A DNA stretch of 64,000 nucleotides from Actinoplanes lutulentus (GCF_003259845.1 NZ_QLMJ01000015.1:124001-188000); one strand, 5' to 3'. Counted from the first letter of the stretch, positions 8,465-21,190 are shown. Program-made: numbers and translations. The notes: a model not told the origin generated them from the sequence alone.

Positions 8465-8497
8465 CGGGATCTGGTCCTACACCCCGACCATTTCCCG
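8465..8497 (+). promoter_or_regulatory. hairpin between leader peptide and ABC-F gene (attenuator candidate)
   Basis: CGGGATCTGGTC (8465-8476) pairs with GACCATTTCCCG (8486-8497): 10 of 12 positions pair across a 9-base loop. It starts just after the leader stop codon, so a ribosome stalled on the leader would cover or alter it. The ABC-F ribosome-binding site GGAG (8508-8511) lies 10 bases further on. There is no U-tract, so translational control or Rho-dependent attenuation is as likely as intrinsic termination. Confidence 0.5.
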
Positions 8498-8520
8498 TCA
8501 CCCAGCTGGAGTGCATCCGC

Positions 8521-9993
<1,473 letters not shown>

Positions 9994-10008
<15 letters not shown>

Positions 10009-10815
10009 CGCCGCCAGGGATCCGAGCAGAGCCAGCGAGCGGGCACTCTCGGATCCCGGTTCGGCGTGGTACATCACCAGCAGCTGCCCGCCGCTGTCGC
10101 CTACCGTGAGTTTCTCCCGGCGCAGCGTCAGCGGGCCGACCAGCGGGTGCCGCATCCGCGCCTCGCCACCGGCCGGCAACTTCACGTCGTGGCGGGCCCA
10201 CAGCCGGCGGAACTCCTCGCTGCCCAGCGACAGCTCCCCGACCAGGCGGGCCAGCGCCGGGTCGTCGGGGTCGGCGGCGACCGACGAGCGGAACGCGGCG
10301 ACCATGCCGACGATCGCGGTGTCCCAATCCGGGTACAGGTCGCGTTCGGCGTCGTCGAGGAATGTCGAACGCAGCCGGTTCTCGCCGGCCCGGATCGCCG
10401 GGGACAGGGCGGTGGCAAGCCGGTTCGCGGCGAGCACGTCATAGCGGCGGTTCTCCACGAACGCCGGCAGGCCGACCACGTCGATCAGCTGGCGGATGCC
10501 GGCCGGCACCGCGTCCCGGCGTGACGGCCGCGACGGCCGGGGCCGGGCAACAGCGCCGGTCAGGCCCAGCAGGTAGTGGGTGGCGGCACTGTCCAGGCGC
10601 AGCACCCGGGCGATCGCCTCGAGGACCTGCGCCGACGGATTACGATCGCGGCCCTGTTCGAGACGCAGGTAGTAGTCGGCGCTGATGCCGGCGAGGGTGG
10701 CGACCTCCTCGCGGCGCAGGCCTGGTGTGCGGCGCACCCCGCCCGGCGGCAGGCCGACGTCGGCGGGATCCACCAGTGCCCGGCGGGCCCGCAGGTACTC
10801 CCCGAGCGCGTTCAT
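9994..10815 (-). CDS. XRE-family transcriptional regulator with MmyB-like ligand domain
   Basis: 273 residues. The N-terminal helix-turn-helix (about 5-75, with TPGLRREEVATLAGISADYY) is followed by a PAS-like MmyB domain (about 105-265). The RREEVA.LAG...YY.RLEQGRD pattern is typical of this actinobacterial group. The ATG at 10813-10815 is chosen; the frame is open far upstream over the divergent reductase gene but without similarity. It is divergent from the aldo-keto reductase at 10918. Regulators of this group are commonly transcribed away from the oxidoreductase they control, so a repressor role there is likely. Confidence 0.85.
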
Positions 10816-10917
10816 GACCGCCAGCCTAGGGCGTGCGGCCGCGCCCATCCTGGTCCTGCCACTCCTAGGAAGAGCGCACCTCTGCCTGGACCCGGCGCGG
10901 CGCGGCAGAGTCGGGGC
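10816..10917. promoter_or_regulatory. divergent promoter region, XRE regulator / aldo-keto reductase
   Basis: 102 bases separate the two divergent starts. ACTCCTAGGAAG around 10861-10872 contains the palindrome TCCTAGGA, the only clear symmetric site in the gap and a reasonable operator candidate. It shares CCTAGGA with the elements at 4191, 8395 and 24830 but not their flanks. Confidence 0.35.
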
Positions 10918-11781
10918 ATGAGCGAAAACCAGCTTCCCGGCGGCACCTACCGTGTCGGTGACCTCGACCTGACCCGGTTCGGATACGGCGCCATGCAACT
11001 GGCCGGCCCGCACGTGTTCGGCCCGCCGGCCGACCGGCCCGGCGCGGTCGACGTGCTGCGCACGGCCGTCGCGGCCGGCATCAACCACATCGACACCTCG
11101 GACTTCTATGGCCCGTTCGTCACCAACGAGATCATCAAGGAGGCGCTGTTCCCGTACCCCAGTGATCTTCATCTGGTCACCAAGGTCGGCGCGCGTCGCG
11201 ATGCGCAAGGCGGCTGGCCGCAGGCGCTGGCGCCGGCGGAGCTGAAGCAGCAGGTGCACGAGAACCTGGACCGGCTCGGCCTGGACGCGCTCGACGTGGT
11301 CAACCTGCGCGTCGGTGGCTTGCAGAACGCGGAGCCGGGTTCGATCGCCGAGCCGTTCGGCGCCCTGGCCGAACTGCGCGAGCAGGGCCTGATCCGGCAC
11401 CTCGGGCTCAGCACGGTCAACGCCGAGCAGATCGCCGAGGCACGGGCGATCGCGCCGGTGGTCTGCGTACAGAACTTCTACAACCTGGCGAACCGGGGCG
11501 ACGACAAGCTGATCGACGACCTGGCCGCCGACGGCATCGCGTATGTGCCCTACTTCCCGCTCGGCGGTTTCAGCCCACTGCAGTCGAGCACACTGACCGA
11601 GGTCGCGGACCGGCTCGGAGCGACGCCGATGGGTGTGGCCCTGGCGTGGCTGCTCCAGCGCTCGCCGAACATCCTGCTGATCCCGGGCACCTCGAAGGTG
11701 GCACACCTGCGGGAGAACATCGCCGGCGCCGCGCTGGTTCTCGACGAGGCCACCGTGAAGGAGTTGGATCAGGTCGCTTGA
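10918..11781 (+). CDS. aldo/keto reductase
   Basis: 287-residue NADPH-dependent TIM-barrel reductase. The substrate-binding tetrad is visible: Asp in HIDTSDFYGP with Tyr five residues on (about 60-66), Lys in LVTKVGA (about 88), and the usual His position replaced by Asn/Arg in VVNLRVGG. The C-terminal IPGTSKVAHLRENI is the NADP 2'-phosphate-binding loop. It belongs to the oxidoreductase group often paired with an XRE/MmyB regulator, as it is here. Physiological substrate unknown. Confidence 0.88.
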   Translation: MSENQLPGGTYRVGDLDLTRFGYGAMQLAGPHVFGPPADRPGAVDVLRTAVAAGINHIDTSDFYGPFVTNEIIKEALFPYPSDLHLVTKVGARRDAQGGWPQALAPAELKQQVHENLDRLGLDALDVVNLRVGGLQNAEPGSIAEPFGALAELREQGLIRHLGLSTVNAEQIAEARAIAPVVCVQNFYNLANRGDDKLIDDLAADGIAYVPYFPLGGFSPLQSSTLTEVADRLGATPMGVALAWLLQRSPNILLIPGTSKVAHLRENIAGAALVLDEATVKELDQVA

Positions 11782-11808
11782 CCTTCACACTGTGACAAGG
11801 TCTTCACT
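11778..11808 (+). promoter_or_regulatory. MerR-type promoter/operator of the HEAT-MerR operon
   Basis: TTGACC (-35, 11778-11783), then 19 bases, then TTCACT (possible -10, 11803-11808). The spacer holds GACCTT-N11-AAGGTC (11780-11802), a perfect 6-bp-arm inverted repeat centred between the boxes. A 19-base spacer over a palindrome is the hallmark of MerR-activated promoters. The MerR protein is encoded second in the same operon. GGAGG follows at 11817-11821. Confidence 0.6.
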
Positions 11809-11829
11809 GGGTGCTGGAGGTGGTTCCCG

Positions 11830-12468
11830 ATGAACCTGACACAGGCCTTGAGCGCCGCCGACTCGTCGATCCGGCTGAAGGCGGCCCTCGCGGCAGGCAC
11901 GCACGCTGACGCCACCCTGGTCGACGCCCTTATCGCGCGGTGCGCGGTCGAGCCGGACTTCTTCGTCCGGGACATGCTCACCTGGGCGCTGACCCGGCTG
12001 CCGCCGGAGATCACGGTGCCCCGGCTCCGGACCGAGCTGGGTTCACCGGTCGCCCAGGCACGCAGCCAGGCCCTGCACACCCTGTCCAAGATCGGCGACA
12101 GCAGCGTGTACCCGGCGATCACATCGTCGCTGCTGCACGACACCGACGACGAGGTGGCCCGCAGCGCCTGGCGGGCCGCGGTCATCCTGGCACCTTCGGA
12201 GGAGCGGCCGCGGCTGGCCGCCGAGCTGGCTTCGCAGCTGGGCCGCGGCGACCGGACCGTGCGGCTGAGCCTCAGCCGGGCCCTCGTCGCGCTCGGCGAC
12301 GTGATCGAACCGGCCCTGCGGACAGCGGCGGCAAGTGCGGACCCGGCGGTGAGCACCCACGCCCACGCCACGTCGGTCCTGCTCCATGACCCGGAGGCCG
12401 GTTTCGACGCTGCCATCCACGAGGCGACCAGGCTGGTGGCGCTGGAATACCAGAAGGCCACATGCTGA
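11830..12468 (+). CDS. HEAT-repeat protein
   Basis: 212 residues made almost entirely of HEAT-type helical pairs of about 31 residues (for example VRDMLTWALTRLPPE, QARSQALHTLSKIGDSS, VRLSLSRALVALGD). Such alpha-solenoids are protein-binding scaffolds and no catalytic motif is present. Its stop overlaps the MerR-HEAT start by 7 bases. The two proteins share the same repeat type, so they may bind each other or a common partner. It lies directly behind the MerR-type promoter. Confidence 0.75.
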   Translation: MNLTQALSAADSSIRLKAALAAGTHADATLVDALIARCAVEPDFFVRDMLTWALTRLPPEITVPRLRTELGSPVAQARSQALHTLSKIGDSSVYPAITSSLLHDTDDEVARSAWRAAVILAPSEERPRLAAELASQLGRGDRTVRLSLSRALVALGDVIEPALRTAAASADPAVSTHAHATSVLLHDPEAGFDAAIHEATRLVALEYQKATC

Positions 12469-13448
12469 TCGGTGAGGTGGCGCGCCGCTCGGGGGTGAGT
12501 ACCCGGATGCTCCGGCACTACGACTCCCTCGGGCTGGTGCGCCCCACCGGCCGGACCGTCGGCAACTATCGGGAGTACTCCGGCGAGGACATCCGCCGGA
12601 TCTTCCACGTCGAGAGCCTGCGCACCCTCGGACTCTCGCTGCGCGACATCGGGCGTGCGCTGCAGGATCCGGGATTCGAGCCGTCCGCGCTGGTCGGTGA
12701 CCTCATCCGGCGTACCGAAGAGCGCATCGCAACCGAGCAGGAGCTCCTCGAACGCCTCCGCACTGTGGACGCGTCAGCCCCGCTCGGCTGGCAGGGCGTG
12801 CTGCGGATCGTCGAGCTGCTGCACGGCCTGAACTCCCCCGACGCCGCCCGCCGCCAGCAGGCCGTCCTGGGCCGGGCCGACGACGCGGAGGTCCCCGCCG
12901 AACTCCTGGCCGGCGCCGTCCTGGCCGAGTCGGATCCGCACGTCGCCGGCGCCCTGCGCTGGGCCCTCGCCCGAACCGGCGGTGACGCGCTGGCCACCGT
13001 GGCAGCCGGCGTTCACTCGGAGCACGCCGCGGTGCGGCTCCGCGCGGTCCAAGCCCTTGCCGAGATGTCCGGCGACCAGGTCACCGCCGTCCTTGCGGAC
13101 GCTCTCAAAGATCAAGAGCCTGGGGTACGCGGCCACGCCGCCCTGTCCCTCGGCAGACGCGGCGTGTCCACGGCCGTGCCGGAACTCGTCGCCATGATCG
13201 TCGACGGCCGCAACGACGTGGACGCCGGCGAGGTCCTGGGTGTCCTGGCCCTCGACCCGGCCCGCGCCGGCGCCATCCTGAGCGCGCTGAGCACCGAGCT
13301 GGCCCGCGCCACCGCGACCCCGGCAGAACGCATCCGCCTGACCCTGGCCCTGGCCGAGCTGCCACCACCCTTGGCCGAGCCCGTCCTGCACCGGCTGACC
13401 ACCGACGCCGACAGGACAGTGGCCCTGATCGCCGCAGCCCTGGTGTGA
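12462..13448 (+). CDS. MerR-family regulator fused to HEAT repeats
   Basis: 328 residues. Residues 1-70 are a canonical MerR winged helix (MLIGEVARRSGVSTRMLRHY, SLGLVRP, YREYS), followed by the coiled-coil dimer helix (about 75-110). Instead of a small metal or drug pocket, the rest (about 125-328) is an array of HEAT repeats. The effector is therefore probably a protein or large ligand held by the solenoid. It is coupled to the upstream HEAT protein and likely activates the promoter at 11778-11808. No metal-binding Cys cluster is seen. Confidence 0.85.
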   Translation: MLIGEVARRSGVSTRMLRHYDSLGLVRPTGRTVGNYREYSGEDIRRIFHVESLRTLGLSLRDIGRALQDPGFEPSALVGDLIRRTEERIATEQELLERLRTVDASAPLGWQGVLRIVELLHGLNSPDAARRQQAVLGRADDAEVPAELLAGAVLAESDPHVAGALRWALARTGGDALATVAAGVHSEHAAVRLRAVQALAEMSGDQVTAVLADALKDQEPGVRGHAALSLGRRGVSTAVPELVAMIVDGRNDVDAGEVLGVLALDPARAGAILSALSTELARATATPAERIRLTLALAELPPPLAEPVLHRLTTDADRTVALIAAALV

Positions 13449-13453
13449 AACGA

Positions 13454-13483
13454 GAACGGGCCGGCCACCCGGCCGGCCCGTTC
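13454..13483. terminator. bidirectional terminator hairpin
   Basis: GAACGGGCCGGCC-ACCC-GGCCGGCCCGTTC: a perfect 13-bp stem with a 4-base loop, exactly between the convergent MerR-HEAT gene and the lipoprotein gene. Confidence 0.8.
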
Positions 13484-13496
13484 CGCGTCAGAGCTG

Positions 13497-14600
13497 TCAG
13501 GCGGTTGCCGCCGGCGTGACGCCGCCGAGCAGTTCCTCGAGCTCCTTCAGGTCTTCCTCGCTGAGGTCGGTGCCCTCGCCGGCCTTCGCGCCCGGCACCG
13601 AGACGTACGGCTGGGTGCCGCCGAGCAGCTGGTCGACATCCAGCTTGGTGGCGCCCTCCGGAGCGGTGATCGCCGCACCGGTCGTCACCTCGAGCCGCAG
13701 CGCGACCCGGCCGGTGGCACCGTCGATGAACTGCAGCATGTTGATCTCGGCGGCGGTCAGCTTGCCGTCCTTGATCCACAGGTCGAGGACGATCGGCTTG
13801 TCCGCCGGGGCCTCCGCGCCGAACGTGTCGGTGAGCGCCTCGTTGTCCAGCGCCGTGACGAGGCGCTTGACCTCGGCGTACGCCTTGGCCGTCGACGAGG
13901 TGACGATCAGGTGGGTGTCGTCGTTCTCGTCGCGGACGATGTCGGCGCCCTCGACCAGGTTCGTCGCGGAGGTGCTGAACTCCTTCAGCGCCTTCTCCTG
14001 CTCGACGTCCTTGGCCGGCACGCCCGCGCCGGACTCGGCGAGCTCGGTCAGCTTGGCGACGTCGAGTGACACCCACTTGCCGTCGAAGAACGCGTCGAAC
14101 CCGCCGGCCGCACCGACCGTCTCCTCGCTGAGCGTCTTGACCTCGTCGGCGCTGGCGCCGAACTTGGTGGCCAGCTCGGTGATCGGCGCCTTGACGTACA
14201 TCGTCTTGTCGGCGATGCGGATCTCGGTGCCGGCGACGCCGTCGATGGTCGCGCCGAACAGGGCGCGGTCGTCGTCGACGCCCTCGCCCGCCTTGTCGAA
14301 GGCGATCGTGAACGACGAGTTGAAGAGCTGACGCAGGATCTTCGCGTCGTCCTCGGTGACCTCGTCGGTCTTCTCGCCGGACTTGGCGGCGTCGAGCTTC
14401 GCGGCGGCGACCAGGTCGTCCGCACTGCCGTTGATCTTGATGGTGAATCCGGCCTGCTGCGCCTCGCCGAGCTGCTTGGCCGCGTTACGCAGCTCCAGCT
14501 TCGGTTCGAGGGCCTGAAGCTTCTCCCCGGCACAACCGGCGAGAACGGTAAGGGTGGTGACACCGGCCAGAACGCCGGCGGCAAGACGCGAAACGCGCAA
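13497..14600 (-). CDS. secreted lipoprotein (LppX/LprAFG-like)
   Basis: 367 residues from the TTG at 14600, preferred because GGGGAG lies 7 bases upstream and because it gives a clean lipoprotein signal: Arg2/Arg5, a hydrophobic core, and lipobox LAGC with Cys23. The mature part is acidic, rich in Asp/Glu/Lys/Ala, with alternating strands, resembling the actinobacterial LppX/LprAFG lipoprotein fold that binds lipids at the cell surface. It should be anchored to the outer face of the membrane. Ligand unknown. It ends at the shared terminator hairpin. Confidence 0.75.
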   Translation of the reverse strand: MRVSRLAAGVLAGVTTLTVLAGCAGEKLQALEPKLELRNAAKQLGEAQQAGFTIKINGSADDLVAAAKLDAAKSGEKTDEVTEDDAKILRQLFNSSFTIAFDKAGEGVDDDRALFGATIDGVAGTEIRIADKTMYVKAPITELATKFGASADEVKTLSEETVGAAGGFDAFFDGKWVSLDVAKLTELAESGAGVPAKDVEQEKALKEFSTSATNLVEGADIVRDENDDTHLIVTSSTAKAYAEVKRLVTALDNEALTDTFGAEAPADKPIVLDLWIKDGKLTAAEINMLQFIDGATGRVALRLEVTTGAAITAPEGATKLDVDQLLGGTQPYVSVPGAKAGEGTDLSEEDLKELEELLGGVTPAATA

Positions 14601-14703
14601 CGTGAAACTCCCCGTGGTGGTGAATGCCCCGCACACTGTAGTGGCCGGGATCAATCCACCGCCTCGGGATTATGGCCACCCGCATTGACCAGGGCAAACA
14701 CGA

Positions 14704-15339
14704 TCAACGGGTGAAGACCGCCCGCCAGCGCGAGTGCAGCCGGGTGCCCGGTGCCTCGGTCTGCTCGACCGAGACCTGCCGCAGCCCGCCGGCCGCGAAT
14801 CCGTCGATCTCGTCGCGGGTCAGCGGCCACGGCGGGCCCTCGCCACCACCGGTGACCGCGGCCGCCGCGAGCACCAGCAGCGTGCCGCCGGGCGCCACGA
14901 AGGTACCTGCCGAGGTGATCGCGGCGGCCCGGATCGACTGCGGCAGCGCCTGCACGTTGTTGCTCTCCAGCACCAGGTCGAACCCCTGACGCCACCCGGC
15001 CGGCGGATCGAGCAGGTCGGCCACCACGTAGTCGACCGGGCTGTCCGGGTGCCGGGTGCGGGCCAGCTCGATCGCGGTCGGTGCGATGTCGAAGGCCGTG
15101 GTCGCGTACCCCCGAGCCGCGATGTGCTCGGCGTCGCGGCCCGGACCGCAACCGACGACCAGCGCGCGTCGCCCCGCGCCGGGCGGCAGCGGGAAGGCGC
15201 GCAGGTGCGCGCTGGCTTCGGGTACGTCCCACGGCACCTCGGCGCCGCCCGCCTCCGCCTGCGCGTAGAGCGGCTCGAACCAGCCGGTCGGGTCACCGGC
15301 GCTCAGGTATCCGGCAGCCAGCTTCGAGATGTCAGGCAC
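14704..15339 (-). CDS. class I SAM-dependent methyltransferase (thiopurine methyltransferase-like)
   Basis: 211 residues. GWFEPLYAQAEAGGAEVPWD (19-38) and ALVVGCGPGRDAEHIAARGY (about 59-78, SAM-binding motif I), with acidic motif II in TTAFDIAPTAIELAR, match the TPMT-like class I methyltransferases. The GTG start at 15339 overlaps the end of def by 8 bases, so the pair is probably co-translated. Substrate is unknown; small thiol or halide-type acceptors are typical for the group. Confidence 0.82.
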   Translation of the reverse strand: MPDISKLAAGYLSAGDPTGWFEPLYAQAEAGGAEVPWDVPEASAHLRAFPLPPGAGRRALVVGCGPGRDAEHIAARGYATTAFDIAPTAIELARTRHPDSPVDYVVADLLDPPAGWRQGFDLVLESNNVQALPQSIRAAAITSAGTFVAPGGTLLVLAAAAVTGGGEGPPWPLTRDEIDGFAAGGLRQVSVEQTEAPGTRLHSRWRAVFTR

Positions 15340-15823
15340 GCGGGACGACCCGGCGCAGCTCGCGCAGCGCCTGGCGGCGGACGTCGCCGGACAGCGTGTC
15401 GACGTAGAGGCGGCCGTCGAGGTGGTCGACCTCGTGCTGCAACGCCCGCGCCAGGAAACCCTCGCCGCTGATCACCAGAGGTTCGCCGTACTGATCGAAA
15501 CCGGTCGCGGTCACCTTCAGCGCGCGGGTGGTGTCGTAGCCGAGGCCGGGCAGCGACAGGCAGCCCTCCTCCTCGGTCTGCTCACCCTCGTGGTCGCTGA
15601 GAACCGGGTTGATCAGGTGTCCGACGACGCCGCCGACGTTGTAGGAGAAGATCCGCAGGCTGACGCCGATCTGCGGGCCCGCGACGCCGGCCCGGCCGGG
15701 CTCGCGGACGGTGTCCTCCAGGTCGCCGATGATCTCGCGCAGCGAGGCGTCGAAGTCGGTGACCGGGTCGGCGGGCGTGCGCAGGACCGGGTCGCCGAAG
15801 ATGCGGATGGGCCGAACTGTCAT
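15332..15823 (-). CDS. def: peptide deformylase
   Basis: 163-residue metalloprotease that removes the N-formyl group from nascent proteins. All three PDF motifs are present: GVAGPQIG (about 46-53, motif I), EGCLSLPG (about 86-93, with the metal-binding Cys) and QHEVDHLDG (about 129-137, HExxH). Motif I departs slightly from GxGLAAxQ. Actinobacteria often have several def genes and this may be a secondary copy. It overlaps the methyltransferase by 8 bases. Confidence 0.92.
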   Translation of the reverse strand: MTVRPIRIFGDPVLRTPADPVTDFDASLREIIGDLEDTVREPGRAGVAGPQIGVSLRIFSYNVGGVVGHLINPVLSDHEGEQTEEEGCLSLPGLGYDTTRALKVTATGFDQYGEPLVISGEGFLARALQHEVDHLDGRLYVDTLSGDVRRQALRELRRVVPRA

Positions 15824-15844
15824 GCGTCAAAGACTAGTCACCCG

Positions 15845-16417
15845 TTACGCGAACAGGGCGCGCCGGTCGGTGCCGAGCATGTGTCGCAGCTTGATCAGCG
15901 AGCGGCGGGTCTGGCTCTTCACCACGTTGATCGGCACACCCAGCTCGGCGGAGACCTGCTCGACGCTGTGGTCGGCGAAGTAGCGCAGCACGACGATGGT
16001 CCGGTCCCGGGCGGGCAGCCGGGACAGCGCCCCGAGCAGGTCGAGCCGCAGGTCGGGGCTGATCTCGTAGGCCGGCTCGCGCATCCCGCCCAGGAACACC
16101 TCGGTGGAGCTGCGCCGCCGCCGGTGGTCGAGGTAGACCCGGAGCAGGATCTTCTGCGCGTACGCGGGAAGGTTGTCGCTCTCGCAGGCCCGGTCCCAGC
16201 TCTGAAAGAGCTTGGTGAGCGTGGTCTGGGTCAGGTCCTGGGCGAGATGCCAGTCGTGGCAGAGCTGGTACGCGGTGCTGTGCAGCCGGGTCAGGGACGT
16301 CTGGGCGAACTGCTCGAAGCCGGCGCGGCGGGTCGCGGCCGGCGGGATCATCCGGATCCGGATGCCGGACCGGACGGTCCTACTGACCGCGGCCGGTTTC
16401 TCGAGCAGATCAAGCAT
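15845..16417 (-). CDS. SigE-family ECF RNA polymerase sigma factor
   Basis: 190 residues from the ATG at 16417, chosen over a GTG at 16441 because AGGAAGAGG precedes it. Region 2 (AYQLCHDWHLAQDLTQTTL, about 48-66) contacts core polymerase and the -10. Region 4 (LPARDRTIVVLRYFADHSVE, about 133-152, then a helix-turn-helix with VPINVVKSQTRRSLIKLR) contacts the -35. This is the group with short N-terminal extension common in actinobacteria. No anti-sigma factor lies beside it, so its control is not visible. Confidence 0.87.
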   Translation of the reverse strand: MLDLLEKPAAVSRTVRSGIRIRMIPPAATRRAGFEQFAQTSLTRLHSTAYQLCHDWHLAQDLTQTTLTKLFQSWDRACESDNLPAYAQKILLRVYLDHRRRRSSTEVFLGGMREPAYEISPDLRLDLLGALSRLPARDRTIVVLRYFADHSVEQVSAELGVPINVVKSQTRRSLIKLRHMLGTDRRALFA

Positions 16418-16441
16418 GGTGTCGCCTCTTCCTGCCGCCAC

Positions 16442-16582
16442 CTATGGACACGGAGCGTGCCAATGTGGACCTTCTCGGTTACGCGCGAAGGTGAAATTAC
16501 GCGCTCGACCCCCTGTTCCGGGGGCAGACGCCGACAGTGGCACGGAACCGGTAGAGACGGCTCGGAGCAGGCTATGAACGGG
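16442..16582. other. gap between pabB end and the sigma-factor start
   Basis: 141 bases that must hold the sigma-factor promoter on the minus strand. A small hairpin, CCCCC-TGTTCC-GGGGG (16509-16524), is the only structure seen and could end pabB transcription. Confidence 0.35.
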
Positions 16583-17842
16583 CTATGAGCTGAGCGCGGA
16601 CCGTAACGGGCCGGCCTTCGCGGCGGCCTCGTCGACCTCCGCGATCGCGTCACTGTCCGCAGTGATGCCGCCGCCGGCCCAGGCGTGCACCCGGGTGCCG
16701 TCGGCGACCACGGTGCGGATGCTCAGGCCCAGATCGACGTGGTCGTGACCGATCCAGCCCAGGGCGCCCATGCTGACGCCGCGGCCGACCGGTTCGAGGG
16801 CGGCGATCTGGGCGAGGGCGGCCAGCTTGGGGGCGCCGGTGACGCTGCCGCCGGGGCAGACGGCGCGGAGCAGGTCGGCGAGCCCGACGTCGCCGTCCAG
16901 GGGCGCGGAGACCACGGACTCGGCCTGCCAGAGGCCACTCCACTCGCGGACGGCGAAGAGCTCGTCGACGCGTACCGGGCCGGTGCCGGGCAGCCGGGCC
17001 AGGTCGTTGCGCTCCAGGTCGACGATCATGATGTGTTCGGCGCGTTCCTTGGCCGAGGCGAGCAGCTCGCGGCGGCCCTGTGCGGTGGCCGGGCGGGTGC
17101 CTTTGATCGGGCGGGTGATGACCCGGCCGTCACGGACCTCGACGAGGGTCTCCGGGGAGGCGGTGGCGAGCGCCCAGGCTTCGTCGCGCAGGACTCCGCC
17201 GTAACGGGCGCCGGCGAGGGCCGCCACCCGTCGCAGGGCCGCGGACGGGTCGCCCGTGTACGGCGCGGCGGCGTGGCCGACCACGTTGACCTGGTAGACG
17301 TCGCCGCGGGCGATGGCGGCGCGGACCTGCTCGACGGCGTGGGCGTGTTCGGCGCGGGTCCAGCTGTCCTGCCACGCCCCGAGCTTCCACTCGGAGCCGG
17401 TCTGGACGGATTTCTCCACTTTTTTTGAGAAATGTTCGTAGACGACGGCATAAACGTCAGGAACGCAGGGAACGGGAGAGGGTGGCCCGAGCTCCGCCCC
17501 AGCCATCACGCATCCGGCATCCGCGGACACGTAGAGTGCTGCCCCGCAAATAGTGCCATCGCCGAACGTCTTCTTTTTGTCATCCGTTCGGCCAAGGTTT
17601 CGCACCGGCAGTCCGTTGCCGGCCAGAAATCCGGACAGAAGCTCGGCGGGGTCACCGGGATCACCCCGGTGCCATCGAAAGGTACGTAACGCATGGTGAC
17701 GGGCCTGGCAGGCGGTCGGTGCCGCCGGAGGGGCCCCGAAAGGAGCCGTTACGGGGTGGCCGACAGACCCCGTCCCGTGGACCATCGAAGACGCGAACTC
17801 ATGAGAAATCGGCGTCACCGGGTTGAACCGCCGTCGTTCCAA
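16583..17842 (-). CDS. pabB: aminodeoxychorismate synthase component I
   Basis: Chorismate-binding enzyme that, with a glutamine amidotransferase, makes 4-amino-4-deoxychorismate for folate. Family marks include GDVYQVNVVG, the PIKGTRPAT motif characteristic of PabB, HIMIVDLERNDL and CPGGSVTGAPK, in an otherwise full C-terminal domain. The 5' end is uncertain. Similarity begins near 17690, while the frame runs back to a TTG at 17842 through 50 unconvincing residues. An ATG at 17692-17694 lies in a neighbouring frame (MRYVPFDG), so a small indel near the start is possible. No amidotransferase partner is in the window. Confidence 0.85.
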   Translation of the reverse strand: MERRRFNPVTPISHEFASSMVHGTGSVGHPVTAPFGAPPAAPTACQARHHALRTFRWHRGDPGDPAELLSGFLAGNGLPVRNLGRTDDKKKTFGDGTICGAALYVSADAGCVMAGAELGPPSPVPCVPDVYAVVYEHFSKKVEKSVQTGSEWKLGAWQDSWTRAEHAHAVEQVRAAIARGDVYQVNVVGHAAAPYTGDPSAALRRVAALAGARYGGVLRDEAWALATASPETLVEVRDGRVITRPIKGTRPATAQGRRELLASAKERAEHIMIVDLERNDLARLPGTGPVRVDELFAVREWSGLWQAESVVSAPLDGDVGLADLLRAVCPGGSVTGAPKLAALAQIAALEPVGRGVSMGALGWIGHDHVDLGLSIRTVVADGTRVHAWAGGGITADSDAIAEVDEAAAKAGPLRSALSS

Positions 17843-17907
17843 GTGAGGTAACGTCCGACACCGACTTTGTGAACCTTCACACAGCCCCCAAACGGAGATC
17901 GAGCAAG

Positions 17908-18108
17908 ATGTGCCAGCACCTGATCCCCTGTCCCACGTCCGACGCGACCGACCGTGAGGCCGCGAAGGTCATCGTCACCTTCTGCGAGCAGGGCTGGAGC
18001 CTGCTCTGCAACGGAGTCATCGTTTTCGAGGACACCGGTGAACTGCTTCCGGACGGCACCTTGATCGAGCCGCACCGCGGCCCGGCCGTGCACGCCCTGG
18101 CAGCCTGA
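17908..18108 (+). CDS. DUF5999 family protein
   Basis: 66-residue actinobacterial protein of unknown function, recognised by MCQHLIPCP at the start and the conserved EQGWSLLCNGVIVFEDTGEL block (about 32-51), followed by LLPDG. The ATG at 17908 is preferred over an upstream in-frame ATG because the family begins with MCQH and GGAG lies upstream. Cys residues at 2, 8, 30 and 39 might bind a metal, but this is untested. Confidence 0.82.
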   Translation: MCQHLIPCPTSDATDREAAKVIVTFCEQGWSLLCNGVIVFEDTGELLPDGTLIEPHRGPAVHALAA

Positions 18109-18155
18109 GAAATTACCGTTAAAAAAGCAACTCAGCGTAACCATCCCGAGACGGC

Positions 18156-18189
18156 GCAGGCCGCGATCCCCTGAAGGACCGCGACCTGC
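18156..18189. terminator. hairpin between DUF5999 gene and gcvP
   Basis: GCAGGcCGCGaTCC pairs with GGAcCGCGaCCTGC around a short CCTGAA loop, with two internal mismatches. It lies between convergent genes and can serve both. Confidence 0.6.
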
Positions 18190-18208
18190 GCAAGCGACGG
18201 GAGTCGGC

Positions 18209-21022
<2,814 letters not shown>

Positions 21023-21059
21023 GGGCGACTCCAGAGGCGTGAGAAAGGTCGACTAACAA

Positions 21060-21190
21060 CCTCCCCCTCTGTCATACCCAGACTGCGGCACTTCAGAGTT
21101 GCCTACCCGTGGGGTTCTTTTGCCTGAGAGTTTTCCGGGGAGGGTTTGCCCCTTCGGCGCCGTCCGCTAAGACGGTCTCTTCCGCACAGG
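21060..21190 (-). promoter_or_regulatory. glycine riboswitch upstream of gcvP
   Basis: The minus strand shows the conserved glycine-aptamer blocks in order: GGAAGAGACC, then GCGCCGAAGGGGCAAACC, then GGAAAACTCTCAGGCAAAAG followed by AACC. It lies 38-168 bases before the gcvP start on the same strand. Only one full aptamer is clear; downstream AACTCTGAAG...AGAGGGGGAGG may be a degenerate second half or the expression platform. Glycine-induced expression of gcvP is the expected behaviour. Confidence 0.9.
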
